DNA from: CAYGZM01 sp964354365
GTDB taxonomy: Bacteria > Planctomycetota > Phycisphaerae > Sedimentisphaerales > Anaerobacaceae
DNA length: 11,246 nucleotides
Assembly (NCBI GenBank): GCA_964354365.1
Contig: CAYGZM010000122.1
Location: forward strand, 1 to 11,246
Direction of reading: 5' to 3'
Position 1 is the first letter of the stretch, and every line of letters begins with the position of its first letter. The position numbers and the translations under genes are program-made. Positions 1-6,002 of this stretch are shown piece after piece. The notes under the pieces were generated by a model, which was not told the DNA's origin, ran no database searches, and saw nothing but the letters and a program-made list of their open reading frames with translations.

Positions 1-72
1 TCTCCAAATTTACACAGAAGCGAACATGTTCGGCTTTCATATAATAGTAACTGCGTTGCGTGCATTTCGTGC

Positions 73-133
73 AAAAAAATCCCCCAAAATTATGGGGCGT
101 ACCCCTAAGATGGTCAGAAACGTCCTTTTGGGG
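73..133 (-). terminator. Probable rho-independent terminator after the MFS gene
   Basis: Read on the minus strand, CCCCAAAA (126-133) can pair perfectly with TTTTGGGG (82-89), enclosing an inner GGGG-TACG-CCCC hairpin (94-105). A GA then leads to a run of seven T (73-79). A smaller alternative stem, CCCCA/TGGGG at 82-97, abuts the same T run. It lies about 125 nt after the MFS stop, in the right orientation to end the purC-TPR-MFS transcript. Confidence 0.55.
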
Positions 134-197
134 CCTGTCAGGGCTGATTAAGGGCAGATCTTACCGCGTTTCATAATTCTCGCCACTATATGATAAT

Positions 198-237
198 GAG
201 ATTGCTTCGTCGTCCCCTGGGGACTCCTCGCAATGAC
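198..237 (-). repeat. Short palindromic repeat, copy A (GTCATTGCGAG...GCAATCTC type)
   Basis: Read on the minus strand it starts GTCATTGCGAG and ends GCAATCTC. Between these is a hairpin core, GTCCCC-T-GGGGAC (212-224). It is in opposite orientation to copy B at 256-293, with 18 nt between them. This is a small non-coding genomic repeat. Confidence 0.8.
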
Positions 238-255
238 AATTCGGGACCTTCGCCC

Positions 256-293
256 GTCATTGCGAGCCCGCCGCAGGCGGGCGCGGCAATCTC
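256..293 (+). repeat. Short palindromic repeat, copy B, overlapping the MFS gene 3' end
   Basis: It starts GTCATTGCGAG and ends GCAATCTC, like copy A, but its hairpin core is GCCCGCC-GCA-GGCGGGC (266-282), seven perfect pairs. The MFS stop codon (257-259) and last 12 codons lie inside it. The rest of 1-256 holds no gene: only the terminator and copy A. Confidence 0.85.
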
Positions 294-1495
294 ATCGTTG
301 TATTACTTTCAGATGCGGCGATTCCGGTGCGGGTCTTCGAGATGACGTAGAGTCCGAAGAGACCTGAGAGGAGGTATCCGAGGGGGGCGTATTGCAGGAT
401 GAGGTGCGTGCCAAAGCGCTCGGCGGCGGGCACAAGGGGCAAAAAGAGGAGCGTGGCGAAGAGCCATGTCCCGCCGACGACCCAGCTCATCCGCGAGCCG
501 AGGCCCGCCCCTGCTGCGTATCGAGCCAGCGTAATCAGCAGTATATACCCGGCGAAGGCAAAAAAACCTGCGGCGAAGACCATCCACATTGCCCAGCTAT
601 TAGCCATCAGCAATACGTACGCCAGTGCGAACGGTCCTGCAAGGAGAAATGCGACTGTCGAGCAGAGCAGCTCGCCCTTTCGGTGGGCGATGGCTGCCAG
701 TATAAATGACCCCAGCGCGCCGCCTAAGCCGAACATCGTGGCGGAGAAGCCGCCGAACTTGAGGTCGAATCCCAGCTCGCTCACCAGACGGGTGGGCAGC
801 AGCCAGGCGATGAAGGTCGTTGAAACGGCGGCTGGCATTGCCATAATCAGCACGAGGCGAAAGGGGGGGCGATTACGTTGTGCGGGGGCCGGGTCACCTG
901 CCTGAACACTTGTCGGCTCGACCGCCAGGCGTATCTTGAGCAGGATGACCAGCAGGATGCCGAAGAGCGGACAAAGCAGCAGGGGGTACAGGCCGGGCAG
1001 ACCAAACCGGGATACCAGGGCGGTCGAGATCGCCCCGCCGCTCGCAAAGCCGAGAAAACCGCCTGTCATAAAGACGGCGGTGCTGATTGCAGGCGGCACC
1101 GCGGTAAGGTTGTGTATGCCGCGCAGCCCCTCCGGGTGCACTACGGCGATTCCGAAGCCGGTTATGGTCGCCAGCACAATCATTCCCGAGACGCCGAGTG
1201 ACGATTTCGGCAGGGCTGCGAACAGGCATATAAAGATGCCCAGGGCCAGACCGAGATGCAGAAAAAAGGGCCTTGTCTGTTCTGAACGGAGGTGGCCGGT
1301 CAGCAATTGGGCGCCGTTGGCGGTGAGCGTCAGGGCGATAAGCGGCAGGCTCGCTACCGACAGGCTCAACACAAACTCTTTGCGCAGCTCGGGAAGGATT
1401 GAGGGCAGCATATTGCCGAACATATCAGCAGTGAAATGCACGGCTGAGAGCACCAGCAGCTGCGCCCATTGAAATATGGCGATTCTCTTGTTCAA
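257..1495 (-). CDS. MFS transporter, fosmidomycin-resistance (Fsr)-like
   Basis: This 412-aa inner-membrane protein is almost entirely hydrophobic segments with short loops, as expected for a 12-helix major facilitator transporter. A longer polar loop at about residues 192-211 separates the two six-helix halves. The N-terminal pattern (H20-F-x-x-D, then P31-x-x-x-P) and the HPEG motif at 120-123 followed by a glycine-rich helix (145-154) resemble the Fsr family of drug-efflux MFS proteins, so proton-driven efflux is a family-based inference; the substrate is unknown. The start is TTG at 1495: an in-frame TAA lies two codons upstream, and the next in-frame Met (residue 25) would cut the first helix. 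The gene follows the TPR membrane protein by 57 nt and is probably co-transcribed. Oddly, the last 12 residues and the TGA stop come from a dispersed repeat (256-293), so the native C-terminus was probably replaced. Confidence 0.88.
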   Translation of the reverse strand: MNKRIAIFQWAQLLVLSAVHFTADMFGNMLPSILPELRKEFVLSLSVASLPLIALTLTANGAQLLTGHLRSEQTRPFFLHLGLALGIFICLFAALPKSSLGVSGMIVLATITGFGIAVVHPEGLRGIHNLTAVPPAISTAVFMTGGFLGFASGGAISTALVSRFGLPGLYPLLLCPLFGILLVILLKIRLAVEPTSVQAGDPAPAQRNRPPFRLVLIMAMPAAVSTTFIAWLLPTRLVSELGFDLKFGGFSATMFGLGGALGSFILAAIAHRKGELLCSTVAFLLAGPFALAYVLLMANSWAMWMVFAAGFFAFAGYILLITLARYAAGAGLGSRMSWVVGGTWLFATLLFLPLVPAAERFGTHLILQYAPLGYLLSGLFGLYVISKTRTGIAASESNTTMRLPRPPAAGSQ

Positions 1496-1552
1496 GCGTT
1501 ATCCAAATCCATCTTCACGGGCCGCTCGGTCGCAGTCGTTCGGTTCGGGTAG

Positions 1553-3544
1553 TCAGCGATTCTTCTGCTTGTCCAGTGCGGCCTGCAGGAGCTGTTTGGC
1601 CTTGACGTAGTCCGGGTCGATCCGCAGCGCCTGGCGATATTGGTCTATCGCCTCGTCGATTTTGCCCTGCTGCTGGAGCACTATGCCTAAGTTGCAGTAC
1701 ATTTCCAAATCGTCGGGCCGCCGGCTCAGCACGAAGCGAAACTCCTTCGCCGCCAGCTCCGGCTCGCCCTTTTGGCCCAGAGCCATTCCGAGCAGGCCGT
1801 GAGCGATTACGTTGTCGGGTCCAAGCTGGAGCATTCTATCATAGCAGGCGATGGCGTCATCATATTTCTCCATCGCACTGTACGCCAGGGCCAGCCCCTG
1901 GAGCGTGCCGATGTCATCGGGCTTTACCTTCAGGGCGGCAGCGTAGTGCTCCGCGGCTTGATCAAACCGGCCCTGCTGTCTAAATGCGTTAGCCAGGTTG
2001 TGGTGGGCCTCGGCCAAGCCGCGAGGCGGGTATGCGCCGCGTTTCTGGCCTTCCGCCAGCTCGATGGCCTTTTTGTAATGCTCGACGGCCTTGTCGGTTT
2101 GTTTCTTATCCAACAGTGCGTTGCCGAAGTTGTTATGGGCCTCGGGCGAGTCGGGCTTTAAGAGCAGGCACTTGGAGAAGTTTTCGATGGCTTCGTCTAT
2201 TTTGCCGGTCTCCTTGAGACGGTTGGCGTAGTTGTTGAGCATGATGTAGTTATTGTTCGTGACATCGACGGCGCGTTTGAACAGCGCCAGGTCGGTCCGC
2301 CAGTATCTCAATTGCAGCGAGGCGCAGGTAATCGCAGCGGACACTATAATGCCTGCAACAACAGCCGGCAGCACTTTCGGAAGCCGCCATTTCTTCAGAA
2401 GGTCGCCGGCGCCCCAGGCGACGATGACGAGCGGACCTATCATTGTCAGATACATATACCGGTCCGCCCTGGCCTGTGCGCCGGCCTGGATAAGGCCGAT
2501 TACCGGAACGAGCAGCCCGATATACCAGAGCCAGCCGACAGCTAAATACTTATGCCTGCGCCCGAAATATATGCAGAGAATCGAGAGCAGCAGGAGCACT
2601 GGTATCGAGATTGTCAGCCTGGGTACCGAGAAGCCGGCCGCCGGGTGCGGGTAAAATACGGCCAGCCCGCTTGGCCAAATCAGCTTCTCAATATAAGTGA
2701 GGTACGAGATCGAGGCATTGGCTAAGCGGTGCGGCAGCGGGATATGCGACAGCTCCGGCAGGACGCCGCCGGCACGCTGGATAGCGTATGTGGCCACGGC
2801 CACCGCCCCGGCCAGTGCGAACATCGGGACCTTCTCTGCAAGCAAGCGCCAAGGCGGATACTGCGGGCCGCCCTTTCTCAGTTGCGCTCTTTGCGGGCCT
2901 GCGGGTTCGTCTTGGTTGGCCCGCCGGATTCTGTCGAGCGGCCAGTAGTCCAGCAGCAGCAGTGCAACCGGCAGGCTGACGACGATGGGCTTGGCCATAA
3001 GACCGAGGCAGAGGCACGCGACAACGAGCAGATACCGCCCGATGCTCGGACGGTCCGCGTACCGGGCGTAGGCGGCCATGGTAAGGAGCCAGAAGAAGCC
3101 GCTCAGGACATTTTTTCGCTCGGCCACCCAGGCGACGGATTCCACCTGAAATGGATGTACGGCAAAGACCGCGGCGACGAAGACACTCGGCCAGACAGCC
3201 CCGGTCAACCTTTTGAGCACCCAGAACAGCAGAACGGTGTTGGCTAAGTGAAACAGCAGATTTACCAGGTGGTGCCATAGAGAATTGAGGCCGAACAGTT
3301 CGTAGTCCACTAAGTAGCTCAGCGTCGTCAGCGGGTGCCACATGTGGTAGTGCGGCTTGGTGAAGGCGCGGGCCGCGGATTCGAGGGTCAGGCCGCCCTT
3401 GATATACGAGTTCTCGGTGACGTATTTATAGTCGTCGTACCGGACAAAATCGCACCTGAACACCGGCCAAAACGTACCAAGAGTCACCAGGACCAGAACG
3501 AGATAAATCAAGGTGGGCCGGTGCTTGGGTGGTGGTTTGTGCAT
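1553..3544 (-). CDS. TMTC-like multi-pass membrane protein with C-terminal TPRs (putative GT-C glycosyltransferase)
   Basis: A 663-aa protein in two parts. Residues 1-410 carry about ten hydrophobic helices and look like a GT-C glycosyltransferase. The first helix (11-28) is followed by an acidic loop with the R-Y-D-D-Y-K-Y motif (35-41), where GT-C enzymes keep catalytic or metal-binding acids. Further family-type motifs are HPLTTLSYLVDYELFG (70-85), HPFQVESVAWVAERKN (130-145) and ADRYMY (360-365). Residues about 433-647 form six tetratricopeptide repeats with the usual G/A/Y/P pattern. This order matches bacterial relatives of eukaryotic TMTC O-mannosyltransferases, so protein or lipid glycosylation using a polyprenyl-phosphate sugar is inferred; donor and acceptor are unknown. 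The ATG start is followed at once by a proline/lysine-rich tip and the first helix. It begins 21 nt after purC ends, so the two are probably co-transcribed. The Shine-Dalgarno match is weak. Confidence 0.85.
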   Translation of the reverse strand: MHKPPPKHRPTLIYLVLVLVTLGTFWPVFRCDFVRYDDYKYVTENSYIKGGLTLESAARAFTKPHYHMWHPLTTLSYLVDYELFGLNSLWHHLVNLLFHLANTVLLFWVLKRLTGAVWPSVFVAAVFAVHPFQVESVAWVAERKNVLSGFFWLLTMAAYARYADRPSIGRYLLVVACLCLGLMAKPIVVSLPVALLLLDYWPLDRIRRANQDEPAGPQRAQLRKGGPQYPPWRLLAEKVPMFALAGAVAVATYAIQRAGGVLPELSHIPLPHRLANASISYLTYIEKLIWPSGLAVFYPHPAAGFSVPRLTISIPVLLLLSILCIYFGRRHKYLAVGWLWYIGLLVPVIGLIQAGAQARADRYMYLTMIGPLVIVAWGAGDLLKKWRLPKVLPAVVAGIIVSAAITCASLQLRYWRTDLALFKRAVDVTNNNYIMLNNYANRLKETGKIDEAIENFSKCLLLKPDSPEAHNNFGNALLDKKQTDKAVEHYKKAIELAEGQKRGAYPPRGLAEAHHNLANAFRQQGRFDQAAEHYAAALKVKPDDIGTLQGLALAYSAMEKYDDAIACYDRMLQLGPDNVIAHGLLGMALGQKGEPELAAKEFRFVLSRRPDDLEMYCNLGIVLQQQGKIDEAIDQYRQALRIDPDYVKAKQLLQAALDKQKNR

Positions 3545-3565
3545 ATTTGCGGGCCGCCTGAAGAG

Positions 3566-4456
3566 TTACCTCTCGAACTTTTTGCCGGTTAGCTGTTCGT
3601 ATGCCTCGATGTACTTCTCGGCGGTCTTTTGCCTTATATCGTCGGGCAGCTTGACGCCCGGGCCGGACTTGTTGAAGTTGATGCTCTCGAGGTAGTTGCG
3701 GACGAACTGTTTGTCGTAGCTTTCCTGGTCCCTGCCGGGCTTATACCTGGCGGCGGGCCAGAAACGCGACGAGTCCGGCGTCAGCACCTCGTCTATCAGG
3801 ATGATCTTGCCGTCTATCAGGCCCCACTCGAATTTCGTGTCGGCCAAGATAATCCCCTTAGTCTCGGCGTACTCGCCCGCCTTTTTGAAGATTGCGATGC
3901 TCTGGTCGCGGACGTACCGGGCCTTGTCTTTGCCGACGATATCGCAGGCCTGCTCGAAGCTGATGTTCTCATCGTGTGTCCCCCGCTCGGCCTTGGTCGC
4001 CGGCGTGAAGATGAATTTCGGCAGCTTCTGGCACTGCTTCAGTCCCCTGGGGAGCTTATGCCCGCAGACGGTGCCGTTCTGCAGATACTCCTTCCAGCCT
4101 GAGCCGGCCAGGTAGCCGCGGACGACACATTCTATCGGCAGCACCTCGCCCTTTTTGACCAGCATGCTTCGACCGGCCAGTTGCTCAGGATAGCTGCGAA
4201 AAGGCTCGGGAAAGTCAGCAACCTCGTCGCTGATTAAGTGGTGCTCGACCTGGCTGCTCAGGAAATCGAACCAGAACCGCGAAATCCGCGTCAAAACGAT
4301 CCCCTTATACGGTATGCCGTTGGCCATTACAACGTCGAACGCGCTTAACCTGTCGGTCGCGACGATGAGCAGCTTATCGCCCAAGTCATATATGTCGCGG
4401 ACCTTGCCTCGGCTCGGCTCGATGCCGCCTATGTTCGTCTGCAGTATTGTCTCCAT
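3566..4456 (-). CDS. purC: Phosphoribosylaminoimidazole-succinocarboxamide synthase (SAICAR synthase)
   Basis: This cytoplasmic enzyme joins CAIR and L-aspartate using ATP to make SAICAR in de novo purine synthesis. Recognisable motifs, numbered from the ATG at 4456, are GKVRDIYDL (17-25, nucleotide-binding loop), VATDRLSAFDVVM (32-44), ECVVRGYLAGSGWKEY (109-124), TPATKAERGTHDENIS (151-166), ADTKFEWG (205-212) and IDEVLTPDSSRFW (221-233). At 296 aa it is the longer form seen in many bacteria and yeast rather than the roughly 237-aa E. coli form. An ATG five codons upstream (4471) is possible, but the strong ribosome site GGAAGGAAG at 4461-4469 sits directly before the ATG at 4456 and would overlap the upstream start. 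No other purine gene is in the window. The gene appears to lead a three-gene unit with the TPR membrane protein and the MFS transporter. Confidence 0.97.
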   Translation of the reverse strand: METILQTNIGGIEPSRGKVRDIYDLGDKLLIVATDRLSAFDVVMANGIPYKGIVLTRISRFWFDFLSSQVEHHLISDEVADFPEPFRSYPEQLAGRSMLVKKGEVLPIECVVRGYLAGSGWKEYLQNGTVCGHKLPRGLKQCQKLPKFIFTPATKAERGTHDENISFEQACDIVGKDKARYVRDQSIAIFKKAGEYAETKGIILADTKFEWGLIDGKIILIDEVLTPDSSRFWPAARYKPGRDQESYDKQFVRNYLESINFNKSGPGVKLPDDIRQKTAEKYIEAYEQLTGKKFER

Positions 4457-4460
4457 AGTG

Positions 4461-4469
4461 CTTCCTTCC
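4461..4469 (-). promoter_or_regulatory. Ribosome binding site deciding the purC start
   Basis: On the minus strand the purine-rich GGAAGGAAG ends 4 nt before the ATG at 4456. It favours that start over the in-frame ATG at 4471, which has no comparable site. Confidence 0.65.
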
Positions 4470-4504
4470 ATAAGAGTAGAAACTCAAATTGACCGGTTCG
4501 CCTC

Positions 4505-4596
4505 GTCATACCCGCGAAAGCAGGTATCCAGTAGTGTGGCGGGTGACTGGATTCCCGCTCCCCGATCAGGTCGAGGACAAGTTTCGCGGGAATGAC
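4505..4596. repeat. Short dispersed element with terminal inverted repeats (non-coding, MITE/REP-like)
   Basis: The 92-nt element starts GTCATACCCGCGAAA (4505-4519) and ends TTTCGCGGGAATGAC (4582-4596), which are inverted repeats matching at 14 of 15 positions. Inside, CAGGTATCCAGT (4521-4532) is nearly complementary to the stretch around ACTGGATTCCCG (4546-4557). ATTCCCGC (4551-4558) also pairs perfectly with GCGGGAAT (4586-4593), so more than one hairpin can form. It has no ORF of its own. The ends resemble the 11020-11085 element. It lies in the 273-nt gap between the HD gene and purC, beginning 48 nt upstream of the purC start. The rest of that gap shows only the candidate promoter and a GTTTTC-TT-GAAAAC palindrome at 4638-4651. 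Confidence 0.8.
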
Positions 4597-4680
4597 ACAC
4601 TGTGCTATATCGCTGTCGCATAAGGACTTATCGTACCGTTTTCTTGAAAACTGGTCAGTTTGAGTAGAAACCAAGCCGAT

Positions 4681-4709
4681 ATGGTAAAGGCAGCGGCGCC
4701 TTGAGTCAA
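4681..4709 (-). promoter_or_regulatory. Candidate sigma70-type promoter for purC
   Basis: On the minus strand TTGACT (4704-4709, five of six matches to the -35 consensus) is followed after 17 nt by TACCAT (4681-4686, four of six to the -10 consensus). It lies just after the HD gene stop and would start transcription near 4674. That gives a purC leader of about 220 nt containing the 4505-4596 repeat. It rests on consensus matching only. Confidence 0.4.
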
Positions 4710-4729
4710 GTCCGCCGGCAAAATTGCGG

Positions 4730-5536
4730 CTAATAACTGCCGCCATTTTGGCGAGATAGCCTGGAATCCACGTATGCGAAGATTTTGTCTCTGACTATGC
4801 GGACCTGCTCGGTCTGCGGCAGTAAGCCCAACAGGGTCTCAAGATGCCTCCGCTCCCTTATCCTCTCCAGTGTGGGCGTGAAATTGATGTCATAAACCCA
4901 GCCTATCAGCATCAGCTTCATATCGTTCAGCGTTCGCAGTCTGCCGTAGCCGACGAGCTGCTCATTCAAGATTGCCTCGACCACCTCCGGCGAACACGCC
5001 GGCTCATCGGCAAATTCAATCTCTAACATAAACTGATCCGGGTCCTCCGTATAGAGCTTATGGTATTCGATGAAGACGTGGAATACGTCGAGCTTGTCCG
5101 CGTCGCGTATCATTCTGGCAAAGAGCAGTGTCTCGTCTGCGAGGTCGGCAGGCAGCTCTTTAAGGCCGTGATATTCGACCGCCTTTTCTATGAGCTGTCT
5201 CTCGGTTTCGTGGAGGCCGCCCAATACGCCGGTTCGATGAAGTATCTCGACGCCTAACAGGCTGTGATTGACGCTTTTCAGGTCGCTGTACGTTCGGTAC
5301 TTCTCAAATTGCTCGAATCGGCCGACGTCGTGCAGCAAGCCGATCACCTGCGCCATTCGCCCCTGGTTTTCCCCCAGGCGCAGCGCGTCGGCCAGATACA
5401 GCATTTCGTCGCGGACGCGCCGGCTGTGGTCGTCTTTGAGCCTGATGTTGGTATTGGCGAACCCGTCGTCGCCATAGAAACCGGCTACGTAGCTGTCGAA
5501 CCAGCTCGCCAGTTTGTCCGCCTGCTGCTGCTCCAC
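4730..5536 (-). CDS. HD-domain phosphohydrolase-like protein
   Basis: A 268-aa soluble protein with the metal-binding signature of the HD superfamily: H37 (in KDDHSRRV), the H69-D70 doublet (in GLLHDVGRFEQF), a further conserved-looking histidine at 91 (VNHSLLG), H123 in EYHG, and a late aspartate in RDADKLD (145-150). The family is mostly metal-dependent phosphohydrolases acting on nucleotides, including signalling nucleotides; the substrate here cannot be told. All expected metal ligands are present, so it is probably active. Residues after about 160 are helical, with no domain I recognise. The start is GTG at 5536, preceded by AAGGAG at 5548-5553 with an 11-nt spacer, slightly long. It ends 273 nt before purC and is divergent from the cupin gene across a 130-nt gap. 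The gene was probably not transferred with purC. Confidence 0.88.
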   Translation of the reverse strand: MEQQQADKLASWFDSYVAGFYGDDGFANTNIRLKDDHSRRVRDEMLYLADALRLGENQGRMAQVIGLLHDVGRFEQFEKYRTYSDLKSVNHSLLGVEILHRTGVLGGLHETERQLIEKAVEYHGLKELPADLADETLLFARMIRDADKLDVFHVFIEYHKLYTEDPDQFMLEIEFADEPACSPEVVEAILNEQLVGYGRLRTLNDMKLMLIGWVYDINFTPTLERIRERRHLETLLGLLPQTEQVRIVRDKIFAYVDSRLSRQNGGSY

Positions 5537-5547
5537 GGTATCGCGGT

Positions 5548-5553
5548 CTCCTT
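5548..5553 (-). promoter_or_regulatory. Ribosome binding site for the HD gene (GTG start)
   Basis: AAGGAG on the minus strand lies 11 nt before the GTG at 5536. It supports the non-ATG start, although the spacing is at the long end of the usual range. Confidence 0.55.
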
Positions 5554-5622
5554 AAAAGCAAATCGTTTGACTCGACCTTGTGAAAAATATCAATTGCGTA
5601 TTCCAAAATAATTCGGCAGGGG

Positions 5623-5628
5623 TATAAT
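5623..5628 (+). promoter_or_regulatory. -10 box of a candidate cupin promoter
   Basis: A perfect TATAAT lies 38 nt before the cupin ATG. The -35 region is poor: TTCCAA at 5601-5606 with a 16-nt spacer is the best fit. The site lies in the divergent gap between the HD gene and the cupin gene. Confidence 0.5.
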
Positions 5629-5650
5629 ACAGCCCGAACCCATAATAGTC

Positions 5651-5657
5651 AAAGGAG
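5651..5657 (+). promoter_or_regulatory. Ribosome binding site of the cupin gene
   Basis: AAAGGAG, a strong Shine-Dalgarno match, ends 9 nt before the ATG at 5667 and confirms that start. Confidence 0.75.
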
Positions 5658-5666
5658 CAGCAAGAT

Positions 5667-5939
5667 ATGCCTACCGTAAAAGACGTTATTGTGAGAAAGC
5701 CCTCGGATGCGGAGGCCGCCGAGTGCAGCGCCTGGCCCATCTGGAGGTGCGAGCCGAGCACTTTCGACTGGGCATACACCGAAAAAGAGACCTGCCTTCT
5801 GATAGAGGGCAAAGCGACGGTCAGCGACGGGACAGATTCAGTCGGCTTCGCCGCCGGCGACCTGGTAATCTTCCCGGAAGACCTCGAGTGCATCTGGCAC
5901 GTCACTGAGCCGGTGACAAAGTACTACAACTTCGGATAA
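5667..5939 (+). CDS. Small single-domain cupin protein (Cupin_3 type)
   Basis: This complete 90-aa protein is one cupin beta-barrel. It matches the pattern of the Cupin_3 group (named for the ureidoglycine aminohydrolase cupin domain, COG3450-like): W-x-C-E-P-S-x-F-D-W (26-35), the strand with E39/E41 leading to LIEGKATVSDG (45-55), AAGDLVIFP (62-70) and the closing W77-x-V with the K85-Y-Y end. The classical metal-binding HxH of cupin motif 1 is replaced by acidic residues, as is common in this group, so a metal-dependent reaction should not be assumed. Function is unknown; small sugar, amino-acid or ureide binding is possible. It has a strong ribosome site and a TATAAT box. It is the only plus-strand gene here, divergent from the HD gene and convergent with the lyase-like gene, 63 nt away. 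I see no T-rich terminator after it. Confidence 0.9.
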   Translation: MPTVKDVIVRKPSDAEAAECSAWPIWRCEPSTFDWAYTEKETCLLIEGKATVSDGTDSVGFAAGDLVIFPEDLECIWHVTEPVTKYYNFG

Positions 5940-6002
5940 TGCGTTCGGACATTCTCACGCTGAGCCAAAGGCGAAGCATCCGGCTGTATCCGCGATAGAG
6001 CG

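Noticed and set aside
21..32. LexA/SOS box
   Set aside because: The half-sites are spaced by 2 nt instead of 4 and no SOS gene follows, so I list it only as a palindrome of unknown use.
198..293. Possible start of a CRISPR array
   Set aside because: There are only two copies, in opposite orientation, 18 nt apart and with different cores; there is no direct repeat-spacer pattern and no cas gene.
399..905. 168-aa open frame on the plus strand opposite the MFS gene
   Set aside because: The opposite strand encodes a clear multi-helix transporter, and this frame is arginine/serine/proline-rich with no domain pattern.
4457..4680. Purine riboswitch in the purC leader
   Set aside because: I cannot find the three-way junction pattern with its conserved loop sequences. 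The pairing seen there is explained by the inverted-repeat element.
4429..4746. 105-aa minus-strand open frame across the purC upstream gap
   Set aside because: It runs through the 4505-4596 repeat and overlaps both neighbours. No ribosome site or family pattern supports it.
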